Positions 39,224 through 50,100 of a DNA stretch of 64,000 nucleotides are shown piece after piece. A program made the translations under genes and the position numbers. The DNA is taken from contig JAHDYR010000005.1 of NCBI GenBank assembly GCA_019828565.1, forward strand, positions 62,001 through 126,000. Reading direction: 5' to 3'. Every line of letters starts with the position of its first letter. Positions within the stretch are counted from its first letter, which is position 1. Below the pieces are notes generated by a model. The model did not search any database. It was not told where the DNA came from and saw nothing but the letters and a program-made list of their open reading frames with translations. The stretch comes from Carpediemonas membranifera (taxonomy: Eukaryota > Fornicata).

Positions 39224-40936
39224 CTACATTAGATGCTTCAGTTTGAGCGGCAGAAGTTCCGCCATCTGTTGGCTTATGGCGACCTGCTGGGCGAAGTTGT
39301 CGTCACCTTCATGCTTCTCCTGCCAAAGCAAGATCCGCTCAAAGCACTTCAACGCCTTCCTGATGTATTCAACGGTCGCCCCCGGGATCTGAAGATAGAT
39401 TCGACCAACGGAGAACAGAGCTACGATTAGTCTGCTGGCAAGATCATTAGGTACATCTGTCACAATATCTGGGATCACATCAAGATCCTGTTGACCGCTC
39501 GTCTCACGACTTTGGTGGACAAACTCGGCGATGTGCTTGACAATGTCTGTGTAGAGGGAAATGGCGAGGTTGCCGACTTGCCGAGCCGAGTCGGTCTTGT
39601 CAGCCTCGAGCTTCAGAGAAAAGCGGTCAGTGGTAGAATCAGCGAGATCGAGCATGATATCAAGAATCAATCCAAGATACATGCTCTTGTTGAGCTGTTT
39701 TGGATAGCTCCAGAGCAGTCTCGACCGCTCGATCTGAAGCTTGCACTGTCTGTTGTGTCGCTCGAGCGCTGTCCCAGATCCAATCAGACCCACTATATTG
39801 CTGTAAGTGCCAATCATCTGACTGCGTTCGACCGCAATCTCAACATGGTCACTGACAAAACCGTCGAGTTTGTAGAAGTCCAGACAAGCCTTATAGTGGT
39901 CAAGCATATCTTGGTAAATCTTTTCAGCCTGATTCGGTCCAGATACAACCGAAGATTCGTCCAGATTCTCCCAGAGCTCTTCACTCGAGTTGACTGAGTC
40001 ATCGCGGTCAACCTGGGCAATACTGCTCTGGAACTTGGTCAAAGACCTCGTCAGCAACGCACCGATGAGTCTTGCCCATGTCAGATGCCACTGGGCCCTC
40101 ATCTCGACGCGGTTCTCAGCGTCGGATATCTCTTCAAGAACGACGTCCACCTGTGACAGTAGCTTGCCCACTCTCTTGATGTCTGACTCAGTGAGCGCGA
40201 CAGACATGGCCAGAACGTTCTGGGCCCAGTCTTGTGGATCATAAATGCCCAGGTCGTACTGACGATCCAGAGTCTGTGTGATGTACTCAATGGCGACGTC
40301 CCTGTCGACTCCGGTCATGTTCTGCCCGATGTAGTACAGAGTGTTGGTATAGACCTTCTCGAGTTCAACACCAGTGGCACTGACAACCTTGGCAAGATCA
40401 CTAGTGTCAGATTTGGGCAGTTGGACGGTCTTGTACAGAGTCTCAGCGATGGCGAGGACCTCTGAGGCGAGCTCCACCTCGTCTCTGTTTCCCCACACGA
40501 GAGATAGCTGGTTGATGGTGTCCACGGTGACGGGAAGGAGAATGCCGCGGGTCTCAGCGTCAGCAGGAGCAGGAGAATCAGTAGGGTACCAGTCAACACG
40601 GTCTATTGAGCGCTGCACCTCGTTCACAGCACCAACAGGAAGCGCAGTATCGAGTCTGGCGGCAAAGAAACCGAGGGAAGCCATGAGAAAGGGGTATCCG
40701 TTCATGGGCTCGTCTGTCTCACTGTGGCCGCGGCCAATAAGAACAGAGATGACTGCGCATTCATCTAGAAGCTCTTGCTTCGCCTTGTCCGTTGTTTCAG
40801 CCATTGCGGCGAGAATATCGGTGATGATCCCTTTCCAAAGCTCAATAGCCTCATACTGGAGCTTGTATGGCTCATTAGCTGGCGAAATAGATTCATACAG
40901 CTTCACAGCTGTGCCCACTCTATCAGAAATGGACAT
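39224..40936 (-). CDS. Unknown helical protein, about 570 residues
   Basis: The frame is open from 41002, but the first 22 codons overlap the next gene's 3' flank. I take the second Met at 40936 (MSISDRVGTAVKLYESISP) as the start, which leaves 66 bp to the stop of the LRR gene. The product is acidic and helical throughout with repeated pairs of helices, as in TPR or ARM-like solenoids. No catalytic motif, signal or membrane segment is visible, and I do not recognise a family. The ORF is intact and lies in the minus-strand gene run. Confidence 0.6.
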   Translation of the reverse strand: MSISDRVGTAVKLYESISPANEPYKLQYEAIELWKGIITDILAAMAETTDKAKQELLDECAVISVLIGRGHSETDEPMNGYPFLMASLGFFAARLDTALPVGAVNEVQRSIDRVDWYPTDSPAPADAETRGILLPVTVDTINQLSLVWGNRDEVELASEVLAIAETLYKTVQLPKSDTSDLAKVVSATGVELEKVYTNTLYYIGQNMTGVDRDVAIEYITQTLDRQYDLGIYDPQDWAQNVLAMSVALTESDIKRVGKLLSQVDVVLEEISDAENRVEMRAQWHLTWARLIGALLTRSLTKFQSSIAQVDRDDSVNSSEELWENLDESSVVSGPNQAEKIYQDMLDHYKACLDFYKLDGFVSDHVEIAVERSQMIGTYSNIVGLIGSGTALERHNRQCKLQIERSRLLWSYPKQLNKSMYLGLILDIMLDLADSTTDRFSLKLEADKTDSARQVGNLAISLYTDIVKHIAEFVHQSRETSGQQDLDVIPDIVTDVPNDLASRLIVALFSVGRIYLQIPGATVEYIRKALKCFERILLWQEKHEGDDNFAQQVAISQQMAELLPLKLKHLM

Positions 40937-41002
40937 TTGTCGTTGATGACGACAACGGATACATATGGCATGTAACACAGTAAAACGCCCCATATATATC
41001 AT

Positions 41003-43696
41003 TTACTCGAGCTCTCCGTAAAGAACGTCAGCGTTCTCGTTAATGAGCAGCGACTCGCGCTCAGTACCGCCGAAGGTCTCGACGAACGCCTTGCCCTTCT
41101 TCGGCTTTCCACGGGGTCTGAATCGAATGACACATAGCGAGACGAGGCACACCAGGAGAAGGATGAGGATGAGGAGAAGGAGGAGCATCCACGCCCAGTG
41201 GAGGATCAGCTCGCCCTCAGATGTGTGGTGGGGGCAGGTGTTGACAAAGCCCTTCTTGCAGACCATGTTGGGGGTGAGGCCCTCAGCAACACAGGAGCCA
41301 GAGGAGGCGCAGTACATGCAAGAGGGGTTCTTGACACAGCCGCCACAATCGTTGTTGAATGACGCGCAGGCATCGACAATGGAGAGTTCATGCGGCATGG
41401 CGAGGGGCTTGCCGTCATACTCAAGCGTGACAGTAAACTCACCAGGAGAGATCGTCTCGCCGAGCTCGACGATGGGGGTGGGGCACTTGACCAGGTAAGA
41501 GTCGGAGACCGTGGCAGGCGTGGGGTCGACTTGTGAGGTGCCGGTGGTGCGCTTGAAGGCGCAGGTGTAGCGATCAGAGGCGACAAAGTTGGAACCCGAG
41601 AAGTGGAGCTCCGCGGGGGATTGGACAGTAGCGCGGCCGTTAGCTCTGACGGAAGAGACAGAGACGGCGAGGCAGTCATCGTTAGAGGCACCAGTCCAGG
41701 TAGCCCAAGAGGGGATGGGGCAGAAGAACCGGTTTCCAGAGAGTGAAACAGCTGGTCTATCGGCTTCTGGGAGGTTGAACTCCTCGGGCACCCAACCGTG
41801 GAGGTAGTTGTCGGACAAATCGAGGGACTCAATGTTACCAGAAGAGATCGAGTAGAGCACCATAGAGGGGATCTCGCCAGTGATCTGGTTGAATGCCAGG
41901 TCGATGTTATGGAGCCAGTGTGGCATGCGATCAAATACCTTTTCAAAGGTGTCGGCGATATGGCAGGAACGGCACGAGTACGTGTCGATCCAAGCAGCGT
42001 CGGATAGTGCTGGGAGACCCTTGTCGCCGAAGGGGTTGCCGTCCATGATCAGAGTCTCAAGCGACCTCAGAGACTTGATGTTGCTGATGTCGAATTGGGC
42101 GAGGTTGTTGTATGAGAGGTCCAGGGACTTGAGAGAGGTTGCAAGAGAGAGGCCGGTGGGCATCTTCTCAAGGTAGTTCTTGGACACATCGAGCGTCTCG
42201 AGGGATTGCATAGCAATGATATTTTCAGAGATCTTCGAGATCTTGCAGGACGAGGCGCGAAGTGTCTTCAGCTGCGTGAGCTCACCGATCTCATCGGGGA
42301 GAGTGGCCAGTGGGTTATAGGAGACATCGAGCTCAAGCAGCTTGGTATCTTGCCAGACGCCCTCGGGGATGGTACCGATCTTGTTCCTGGATATGTCAAG
42401 CCAGGTCACCGGGCATGATGAGATGTCAGGGACAGTAGTCAGCTTGTTCTGGTGCAGTTTAAGCACACTAAGCTGAGTGTTGTGTGAAATAGACGGAAGT
42501 GTTGTGAGGTCGTTCTGGGAGAGGTCGAGGAGGGTCAGCTGGGCAGTGGAGGCCAGCAGCGTCTCGGCCACGGCATTGATCTGGTTGTCGTGGGCGTCGA
42601 GCTCGGCGAGTGCGGGCATGCGCATGGCGGGAATGGCGCTGAGGGCGTTGTTGCTGACGTTGAGGACGGTGAGATCAGTGAGGAGGAGGCCTTCGGGCAG
42701 GTCCTTGATCTGGTTATCATCGACGTCGATTCTCATGAGTTGAGGGGGGAAGTGGACGGTGCTGAGGTCACTGATGAGGTTGTCGCCGACGTCGAGGAAC
42801 TGCAGGTTGCCGAGGTTGGCCAGGTTGTCGGGGAGGGCAGTGATACGGTTCGAGTCGGCCCGGATATGGATGAGGCCAGTCATGGCATCGAGGTCCGCTG
42901 GGAGAGATGTCAGCTTGTTGTTGGAGGCAGTGAAATACTGCAGCGCCTTCATGCCCGAGAATCCAGCGGGCAGTGCGGTGATGGCGTTGTCCGAGATGTC
43001 AAGGGTAGTCAGCGCGGTCAGTGTGGACATAGCGTTGGGCAGGGCGGTGAGGGCGTTGTAGGAAACGTCCAGGGTCTCGAGGTTGGCCCAGCCGGTCATC
43101 GAGGACTGCATAGCAGTGATGAGGTTGTTGTTGACGTCAAGATAGGTGAGGGGAAGCGCGCCGATAGACTCAGGAAGGACACCGTTAAGCTTATTGCGGG
43201 CTACGTTCACCGATGTAAGCTTGGCGCAAGTACCGAGGGAAGTGGGTAGGGCGTAGGCACCGCAATTGACGCAAGTGATCGAGTTACCACGCATGTCGAG
43301 GTCTACAAGCTCAGAAAGGCCAGAGATGTCGGGGAAAGAGCCCACTAGGTTGTTGTTGCGAAGAAGAACCTCGGTGACGCGGTTGGTTTGCTGTCCGAGG
43401 GCTTCAACACCGCATTGGAGCCCGTGAGTGTCGGTGTAACCGGTAATGGCATGGCAAGGGCAACCATTGTTGATGGTTGTCGACCAGCCCATGTTGTTTG
43501 TCCAGCCAAGGCCTGATTAATCGGATGAAAGGTCGTACAAACCACCGAGCTGCGTGTAGATGTTCGAGAGAGCTGTGTACTCATTATTGAGCAAGCACTG
43601 CGCGTTAGTTGCCGATCCTGCCAAAACACTGGCAATAAGGAGCAGCAAGAGCCCGAACATTGGTTGCAAAGCAAGTTGACTTTGCTGGAGTTTCAT
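41003..43696 (-). CDS. Secreted/membrane leucine-rich-repeat protein with one tiny intron
   Basis: Exons are 43696-43543 and 43512-41003, with a 30-nt intron between. The first exon encodes a signal peptide (MFGLLLLLIASVLAGSATNA). Splicing gives an LRR N-cap-like GGLGWTNNMGWS. Some 20 LRR units follow (for example LETLDVSYNALTALP), Leu-rich with TALP/SLPA ends as in plant/protist-type LRRs. A Cys-containing stretch comes next, then an IPT-like beta segment (about 650-720), a Cys-rich EGF/PSI-like patch (NDCGGCVKNPSCMYC) and one membrane helix (LHWAWMLLLLLILILLLVCL) with a short basic tail. It is probably a surface receptor or adhesion protein of about 887 residues. Confidence 0.88.
43513..43542 (-). 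other. Spliceosomal intron, 30 nt (LRR gene)
   Basis: On the minus strand it begins GTTTGTA and ends TTAATCAG. Without removal the signal-peptide frame hits a stop; with removal it joins the LRR frame in phase. Confidence 0.85.
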
Positions 43697-44194
43697 CCAT
43701 CTCACTTGATATGAATTCCATCAAGTCGGTGGAGTTAGCGCACTGGAAGTTGCTGCTGATGCTACATGACCTGGGATTGGCCTGCTTTACCAATTTTTCA
43801 TCGTCTTTTGTTGGATCACGGTGAGTCAAGAATGGTCAACGAAGTGAAGGGAGAGACGGTGGATGAAAGAACGAGCTGGCATCGTGATCAATACCATCAT
43901 TCCATGGAATGCACAGATTAGACCACTATTGAGCAATCTTCACCACAAAATTCTGTCGAGATCTTCGTTGGAAGACGATCGATCAGTTCAGCAAAGGTCG
44001 AGGACAAACATCTATGCGCCCATCATACATCCACAAGGTGTTCAAAGAGGCGATTCTCCCAAAATCATTACCAGCATTGTGGATGTCGAATGTGCAGTTT
44101 ATGACATGAGCATAATCCTGCGGGGTACAAGATCTGCTTCGCATAAGAAGGCAACAAGAATATTTACACTGCTATATCATACATTCTGAAAACA
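43697..44194. other. Intergenic region without recognisable features
   Basis: About 500 bp between the LRR start and the 3' end of the kelch/WD40 gene, both on the minus strand. The LRR promoter should lie in the left part. I see no gene or clear motif. Confidence 0.4.
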
Positions 44195-47100
44195 TTACTT
44201 AAACTGGTATCTGAAGACGTCGTTGCCAGCGCTGACGAGGGTGTTTTCGACGAAGTACATATCGCTGCAACCGCCAGTCTGCTCTGTGAGGGACATCTCG
44301 ACCCTCTTTCTGTCGCCAACACCCCAGACCCGGACCACGCTGTCCATACAGGCAGTGACCAGCTTGTCCGGCGTCCCTTGTATCGCCATGACAATGTCCT
44401 GGTGCGACTTGAGTTTGTGAGTCGCCCTGTACTTCTCCCGACGGTAATCCCAGAGCATCACGGTCTGATCCCCACTCCCGGAAGCCAGGTAGCCCTCCGT
44501 GAGGTGGAGGCAACGGACCCTGCCCGTGTGGCCCCGGAGTAGCTGGACCTGGGCGTTCTTATTGATGTCGAACACGCGGATAGTGTGGTCGCCCGAGCCA
44601 GTGACGAGCGTCTCGCCCTGAATACTGGCTGCGTAGACACAGCGGGCGTGGTCCTTGTACCGCGTGACCTCCTTCATTGTCTCACGGTTGAAGACAGCTA
44701 CGGATCTATCCTTGCCGGCGGTGGCGATGATGTGGTCACTAATGGCGATGCTATACACGGGCGAGTCGTGCCACATCCCCACCGACTGGGGGAACGGCAT
44801 GCTGTCGGCCATGGTGATAGTAAAGATCTCACCCGATGCCAGTGCCATCATGACAAACTTAGAATCTGGGTCGACAGCGTCAGCCTTGAGGGCAGAGACT
44901 GGGCTATCAAACACCTTCGTCCAGGTGGGAACGTTGGGCCGCTCCGCACTCCACCATACGAGGAGGCCGCTTGGGTAGCCGGCCATGATGCCCCGGTGGA
45001 AGGGGGCGATGCAGCGGGCAGGGCCAGCGTCGTCGTGCTCGGACTTGAGGAAGAACTTCACCGGTGTGACCGGGGCCCAGATGTCCTCCTCCTCAAGCAT
45101 GATCCCCTCGTGGGCTGTGATGAGTGGCGACTGGTCGATGGGCTTGTTCGGGATGATCTCAGTGCTCACACGCCCGGCCCTCATCGGGGAGCCGGGCAAC
45201 ACAGGTGTGCTGCGAGGGTCTTCGGGGGCAAATGAAGCTCTCACCCGTGGTCTCGTCGGCTCCCCGGCTTCGCTGGGCCGACGCATGGCGGATTTGATCG
45301 GCTTTGGTGGACGGGGCGGGTCAGCGTTCTGGGAGCTGTCCATTGCTAGGGGGGATAGCGGCTTGGTTCGGGCGGGAAGGGTCTCGGAAAGGTAGGGCCG
45401 CACTTCCTCGACTGGCTTGGGCTCCTCGACCTCGGCGGGGGTCTCGGTCACGGGGGTCTCGGGCTCGCCCTTGCGGTGCTTGCGACGGTGCTTGCGGTGA
45501 GGTGTCTCGGGCTCCTCGGGCTGGGGGTCGACCTTGGCCTCCTCGGGCTTGGCCTCCTCGACAGGCTCATCGAGCTTAGGCTCCTCGACAGGCACCTCAG
45601 GATTGGGCTCCTCGACCTCGGCGGGGGTCTCGGTCACGGGGGTCTCGGGCTCGCCCTTGCGGTGCTTGCGACGGTGCTTGCGGTGAGGTGTCTCGGGCTC
45701 CTCGGGCTGGGGGTCGACCTTGGCCTCCTCGGGCTTGGCCTCCTCGACAGGCTCATCGAGCTTAGGCTCCTCGACAGGCGCCTCAGGCTTGGGCTCCTCG
45801 ACCTCGGCGGGGGTCTCGGTCACGGGGGTCTCGGGCTCGCCCTTGCGGTGCTTGCGACGGTGCTTGCGGTGAGGTGTCTCGGGCTCCTCGGGCTGGGGGT
45901 CGACCTTGGCCTCCTCGGGCTTGGCCTCCTCGACAGGCTCATCGAGCTTAGGCTCCTCGACAGGCGCCTCAGGCTTGGGCTCCTCGACCTCGGCGGGGGT
46001 CTCGGTCACGGGGGTCTCGGGCTCGCCCTTGCGGTGCTTGCGACGGTGCTTGGGGTGAGGTGTCTCGGGCTCCTCGGGCTGGGGGTCGACCTTGGCCTCC
46101 TCGGGCTTGGCCTCCTCGACAGGCACCTCAGGATTGGGCTCCTCGACCTCGGCGGGGGTCTCGGTCACGGGGGTCTCGGGCTCGCCCTTGCGGTGCTTGC
46201 GACGGTGCTTGCGGTGAGGTGTCTCGGGCTCCTCGGGCTGGGGGTCGACCTTGGCCTCCTCGGGCTTGGCCTCCTCGACAGGCTCATCGAGCTTAGGCTC
46301 CTCGACAGGCGCCTCAGGCTTGGGCTCCTCGACAGGCACCTCAGGATTGGGCTCCTCGACCTCGGCGGGGGTCTCGGTCACGGGGGTCTCGGGCTCGCCC
46401 TTGCGGTGCTTGCGACGGTGCTTGCGGCGAGGAGTCTCAAGGCCGCGGGCTTCCTTCTCCATCATTAACTGGGCGATCGTCTGCTCCATGGCCGACACAC
46501 GCCCCAGCAGACCCTGGAGGGTGTCGCTATCGACAGACACCTGGATGGGGGCTGGGCGGCGGGTGTCCTGCTCGGTCTTAGCCTGCTCGATGGCTGTGGA
46601 GAGCTGGGCAAAGCGATCGTCGACAGTAGACTGGAACTGATCGTGTCGCGTGTTGAGCTCCCGGACAGCCCCGGCAACATCAGTAACCTGTTCGAGATCG
46701 GTCAGCTTGGTCGAGATGGCGTCCAGCGACTGCAGCTTCTCGGGGAGGTTGTCGAGGGTTGAAATCTTCTGGGTGACGTCCTCGAGCGAGGCGACCTTCT
46801 CAGCGAGCGGGTCGACTCTGGCAGAGATGTCCTCGGCGATGCGAGTGTCGAGCGAAGCGACCTTCTCGGGCAGGGTCTCGAGCGAGGCGACCTTCTCAGC
46901 GAGCGGGTCGACTCTGGCAGAGATGTCCTCGGCGATGCGAGTGTCGAGCGAAGCGACCTTCTCGAGCAGGGTCTCGAGCGAGGCGACCTTCTCGGGCAGA
47001 TTCTCGAGCTCGGTCAGGCGGCCCTCGATGGGCTCGAAGCGATCGTTAAGCTCACGCACGGCACCGGCGGTGTCAGCAAAGGCATCGAGATCGGTCAGCT

Positions 47101-50100
47101 TGGTCGAGATGGCGTCCAGCGACTGCAGCTTCTCGGGGAGGTTGTCGAGGGTTGAAATCTTCTGGGTGACGTCCTCGAGCGAGGCGACCTTCTCAGCGAG
47201 CGGGTCGACTCTGGCAGAGATGTCCTCGGCGATGCGAGTGTCGAGCGAAGCGACCTTCTCGGGCAGGGTCTCGAGCGAAGCGACCTTCTCGGGCAGGGTC
47301 TCGAGCGAGGCGACCTTCTCAGCGAGCGGGTCGACTCTGGCAGAGATGTCCTCGGCGATGCGAGTGTCGAGCGAGGCGACCTTCTCAGCGAGCGGGTCGA
47401 CTCTGGCAGAGATGTCCTCGGCGATGCGAGTGTCGAGCGAAGCGACCTTCTCGGGCAGGGTCTCGAGCGAGGCGACCTTCTCGGGCAGATTCTCGAGCTC
47501 GGTCAGGCGGCCCTCGATGGGCTCGAAGCGATCGTTAAGCTCACGCACGGCACCGGCGGTGTCAGCAAAGGCATCGAGATCGGTCAGCTTGGTCGAGATG
47601 GCGTCCAGCGACTGCAGCTTCTCGGGGAGGTTGTCGAGGGTTGAAATCTTCTGGGTGACGTCCTCGAGCGAGGCGACCTTCTCAGCGAGCGGGTCGACTC
47701 TGGCAGAGATGTCCTCGGCGATGCGAGTGTCGAGCGAAGCGACCTTCTCGGGCAGGGTCTCGAGCGAGGCGACCTTCTCAGCGAGCGGGTCGACTCTGGC
47801 AGAGATGTCCTCGGCGATGCGAGTGTCGAGCGAGGCGACCTTCTCAGCGAGCGGGTCGACTCTGGCAGAGATGTCCTCGGCGATGCGAGTGTCGAGCGAA
47901 GCGACCTTCTCGGGCAGGGTCTCGAGCGAGGCGACCTTCTCAGCGAGCGGGTCGACTCTGGCAGAGATGTCCTCGGCGATGCGAGTGTCGAGCGAAGCGA
48001 CCTTCTCGGGCAGATTCTCGAGCTCGGTCAGGCGGCCCTCGATGGGCTCGAAGCGATCGTTAAGCTCACGCACGGCACCGGCGGTGTCAGCAAAGGCATC
48101 GAGATCGGTCAGCTTGGTCGAGATGGCGTCCAGCGACTGCAGCTTCTCGGGGAGGTTGTCGAGGGTTGAAATCTTCTGGGTGACGTCCTCGAGCGAGGCG
48201 ACCTTCTCAGCGAGCGGGTCGACTCTGGCAGAGATGTCCTCGGCGATGCGAGTGTCAAGCGAAGCGACCTTCTCGGGCAGGGTCTCGAGCGAGGCGACCT
48301 TCTCAGCGAGCGGGTCGACTCTGGCAGAGATGTCCTCGGCGATGCGAGTGTCGAGCGAAGCGACCTTCTCGGGCAGGGTCTCGAGCGAGGCGACCTTCTC
48401 GGGCAGATTCTCGAGCTCAGTCAGGCGGCCCTCGATGGGCTCGAAGCGATCGTTAAGCTCACGCACGGCACCGGCGGTGTCAGCAAAGGCATCGAGATCG
48501 GTCAGCTTGGTCGAGATGGCGTCCAGCGACTGCAGCTTCTCGGGGAGGTTGTCGAGGGTTGAAATCTTCTGGGTGACGTCCTCGAGCGAGGCGACCTTCT
48601 CAGCGAGCGGGTCGACTCTGGCAGAGATGTCCTCGGCGATGCGAGTGTCGAGCGAGGCGACCTTCTCAGCGAGCGGGTCGACTCTGGCAGAGATGTCCTC
48701 GGCGATGCGAGTGTCGAGCGAAGCGACCTTCTCGGGCAGGGTCTCGAGCGAGGCGACCTTCTCAGCGAGCGGGTCGACTCTGGCAGAGATGTCCTCGGCG
48801 ATGCGAGTGTCGAGCGAAGCGACCTTCTCGGGCAGATTCTCGAGCTCGGTCAGGCGGCCCTCGATGGGCTCGAAGCGATCGTTAAGCTCACGCACGGCAC
48901 CGGCGGTGTCAGCAAAGGCATCGAGATCGGTCAGCTTGGTCGAGATGGCGTCCAGCGACTGCAGCTTCTCGGGGAGGTTGTCGAGGGTTGAAATCTTCTG
49001 GGTGACGTCCTCGAGCGAGGCGACCTTCTCAGCGAGCGGGTCGACTCTGGCAGAGATGTCCTCGGCGATGCGAGTGTCGAGCGAAGCGACCTTCTCGGGC
49101 AGGGTCTCGAGCGAGGCGACCTTCTCAGCGAGCGGGTCGACTCTGGCAGAGATGTCCTCGGCGATGCGAGTGTCGAGCGAAGCGACCTTCTCGGGCAGGG
49201 TCTCGAGCGAGGCGACCTTCTCAGCGAGCGGGTCGACTCTGGCAGAGATGTCCTCGGCGATGCGAGTGTCGAGCGAGGCGACCTTCTCGGGCAGATTCTC
49301 GAGCTCGGTCAGGCGGCCCTCGATGGGCTCGAAGCGATCGTTAAGCTCACGCACGGCACCGGCGGTGTCAGCAAAGGCATCGAGATCGGTCAGCTTGGTC
49401 GAGATGGCGTCCAGCGACTGCAGCTTCTCGGGGAGGTTGTCGAGGGTTGAAATCTTCTGGGTGACGTCCTCGAGCGAGGCGACCTTCTCAGCGAGCGGGT
49501 CGACTCTGGCAGAGATGTCCTCGGCGATGCGAGTGTCGAGCGAAGCGACCTTCTCGGGCAGGGTCTCGAGCGAGGCGACCTTCTCAGCGAGCGGGTCGAC
49601 TCTGGCAGAGATGTCCTCGGCGATGCGAGTGTCGAGCGAAGCGACCTTCTCGGGCAGGGTCTCGAGCGAGGCGACCTTCTCAGCGAGCGGGTCGACTCTG
49701 GCAGAGATGTCCTCGGCGATGCGAGTGTCGAGCGAGGCGACCTTCTCGGGCAGGGTCTCGAGCGAGGCGACACGCTTGCCCATAGCCTCGACATCCGTAG
49801 CAACGGTGGAATCCTTCCTCTGCACGGCCTCGACCTTCTCAACGAGCTCCTCGATGGCGGCCCCCTGTCTTGGGATGCGGTCGATGATGGCTACTCTGTC
49901 GCTGAATTCGCCTTCGATGGCTGACAGCCGCTTGCCGATCCTCTCCACGGATTCCACTCGGTCGGGGAGCTCTTCAAGGGCGAGGATGCGGCGGGGCAGT
50001 TTCTCAAGGGAGGCAACCCTCTCAGGAAGCTCCTCGAGCTCGATAATGCGGCGCGGGAGCTTTTCAACAACAGTGACCCTGCTGTCCAGCTCTAGGCCCT

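Noticed and set aside
45476-46468. Leu/Gly-rich plus-strand frame (GLLGLGVDLGLLGLG-type)
   Set aside because: It is antisense to the PETP/KHRRKHRK array of the kelch/WD40 gene, and its repeats mirror that array. The sense strand has a recognisable protein.
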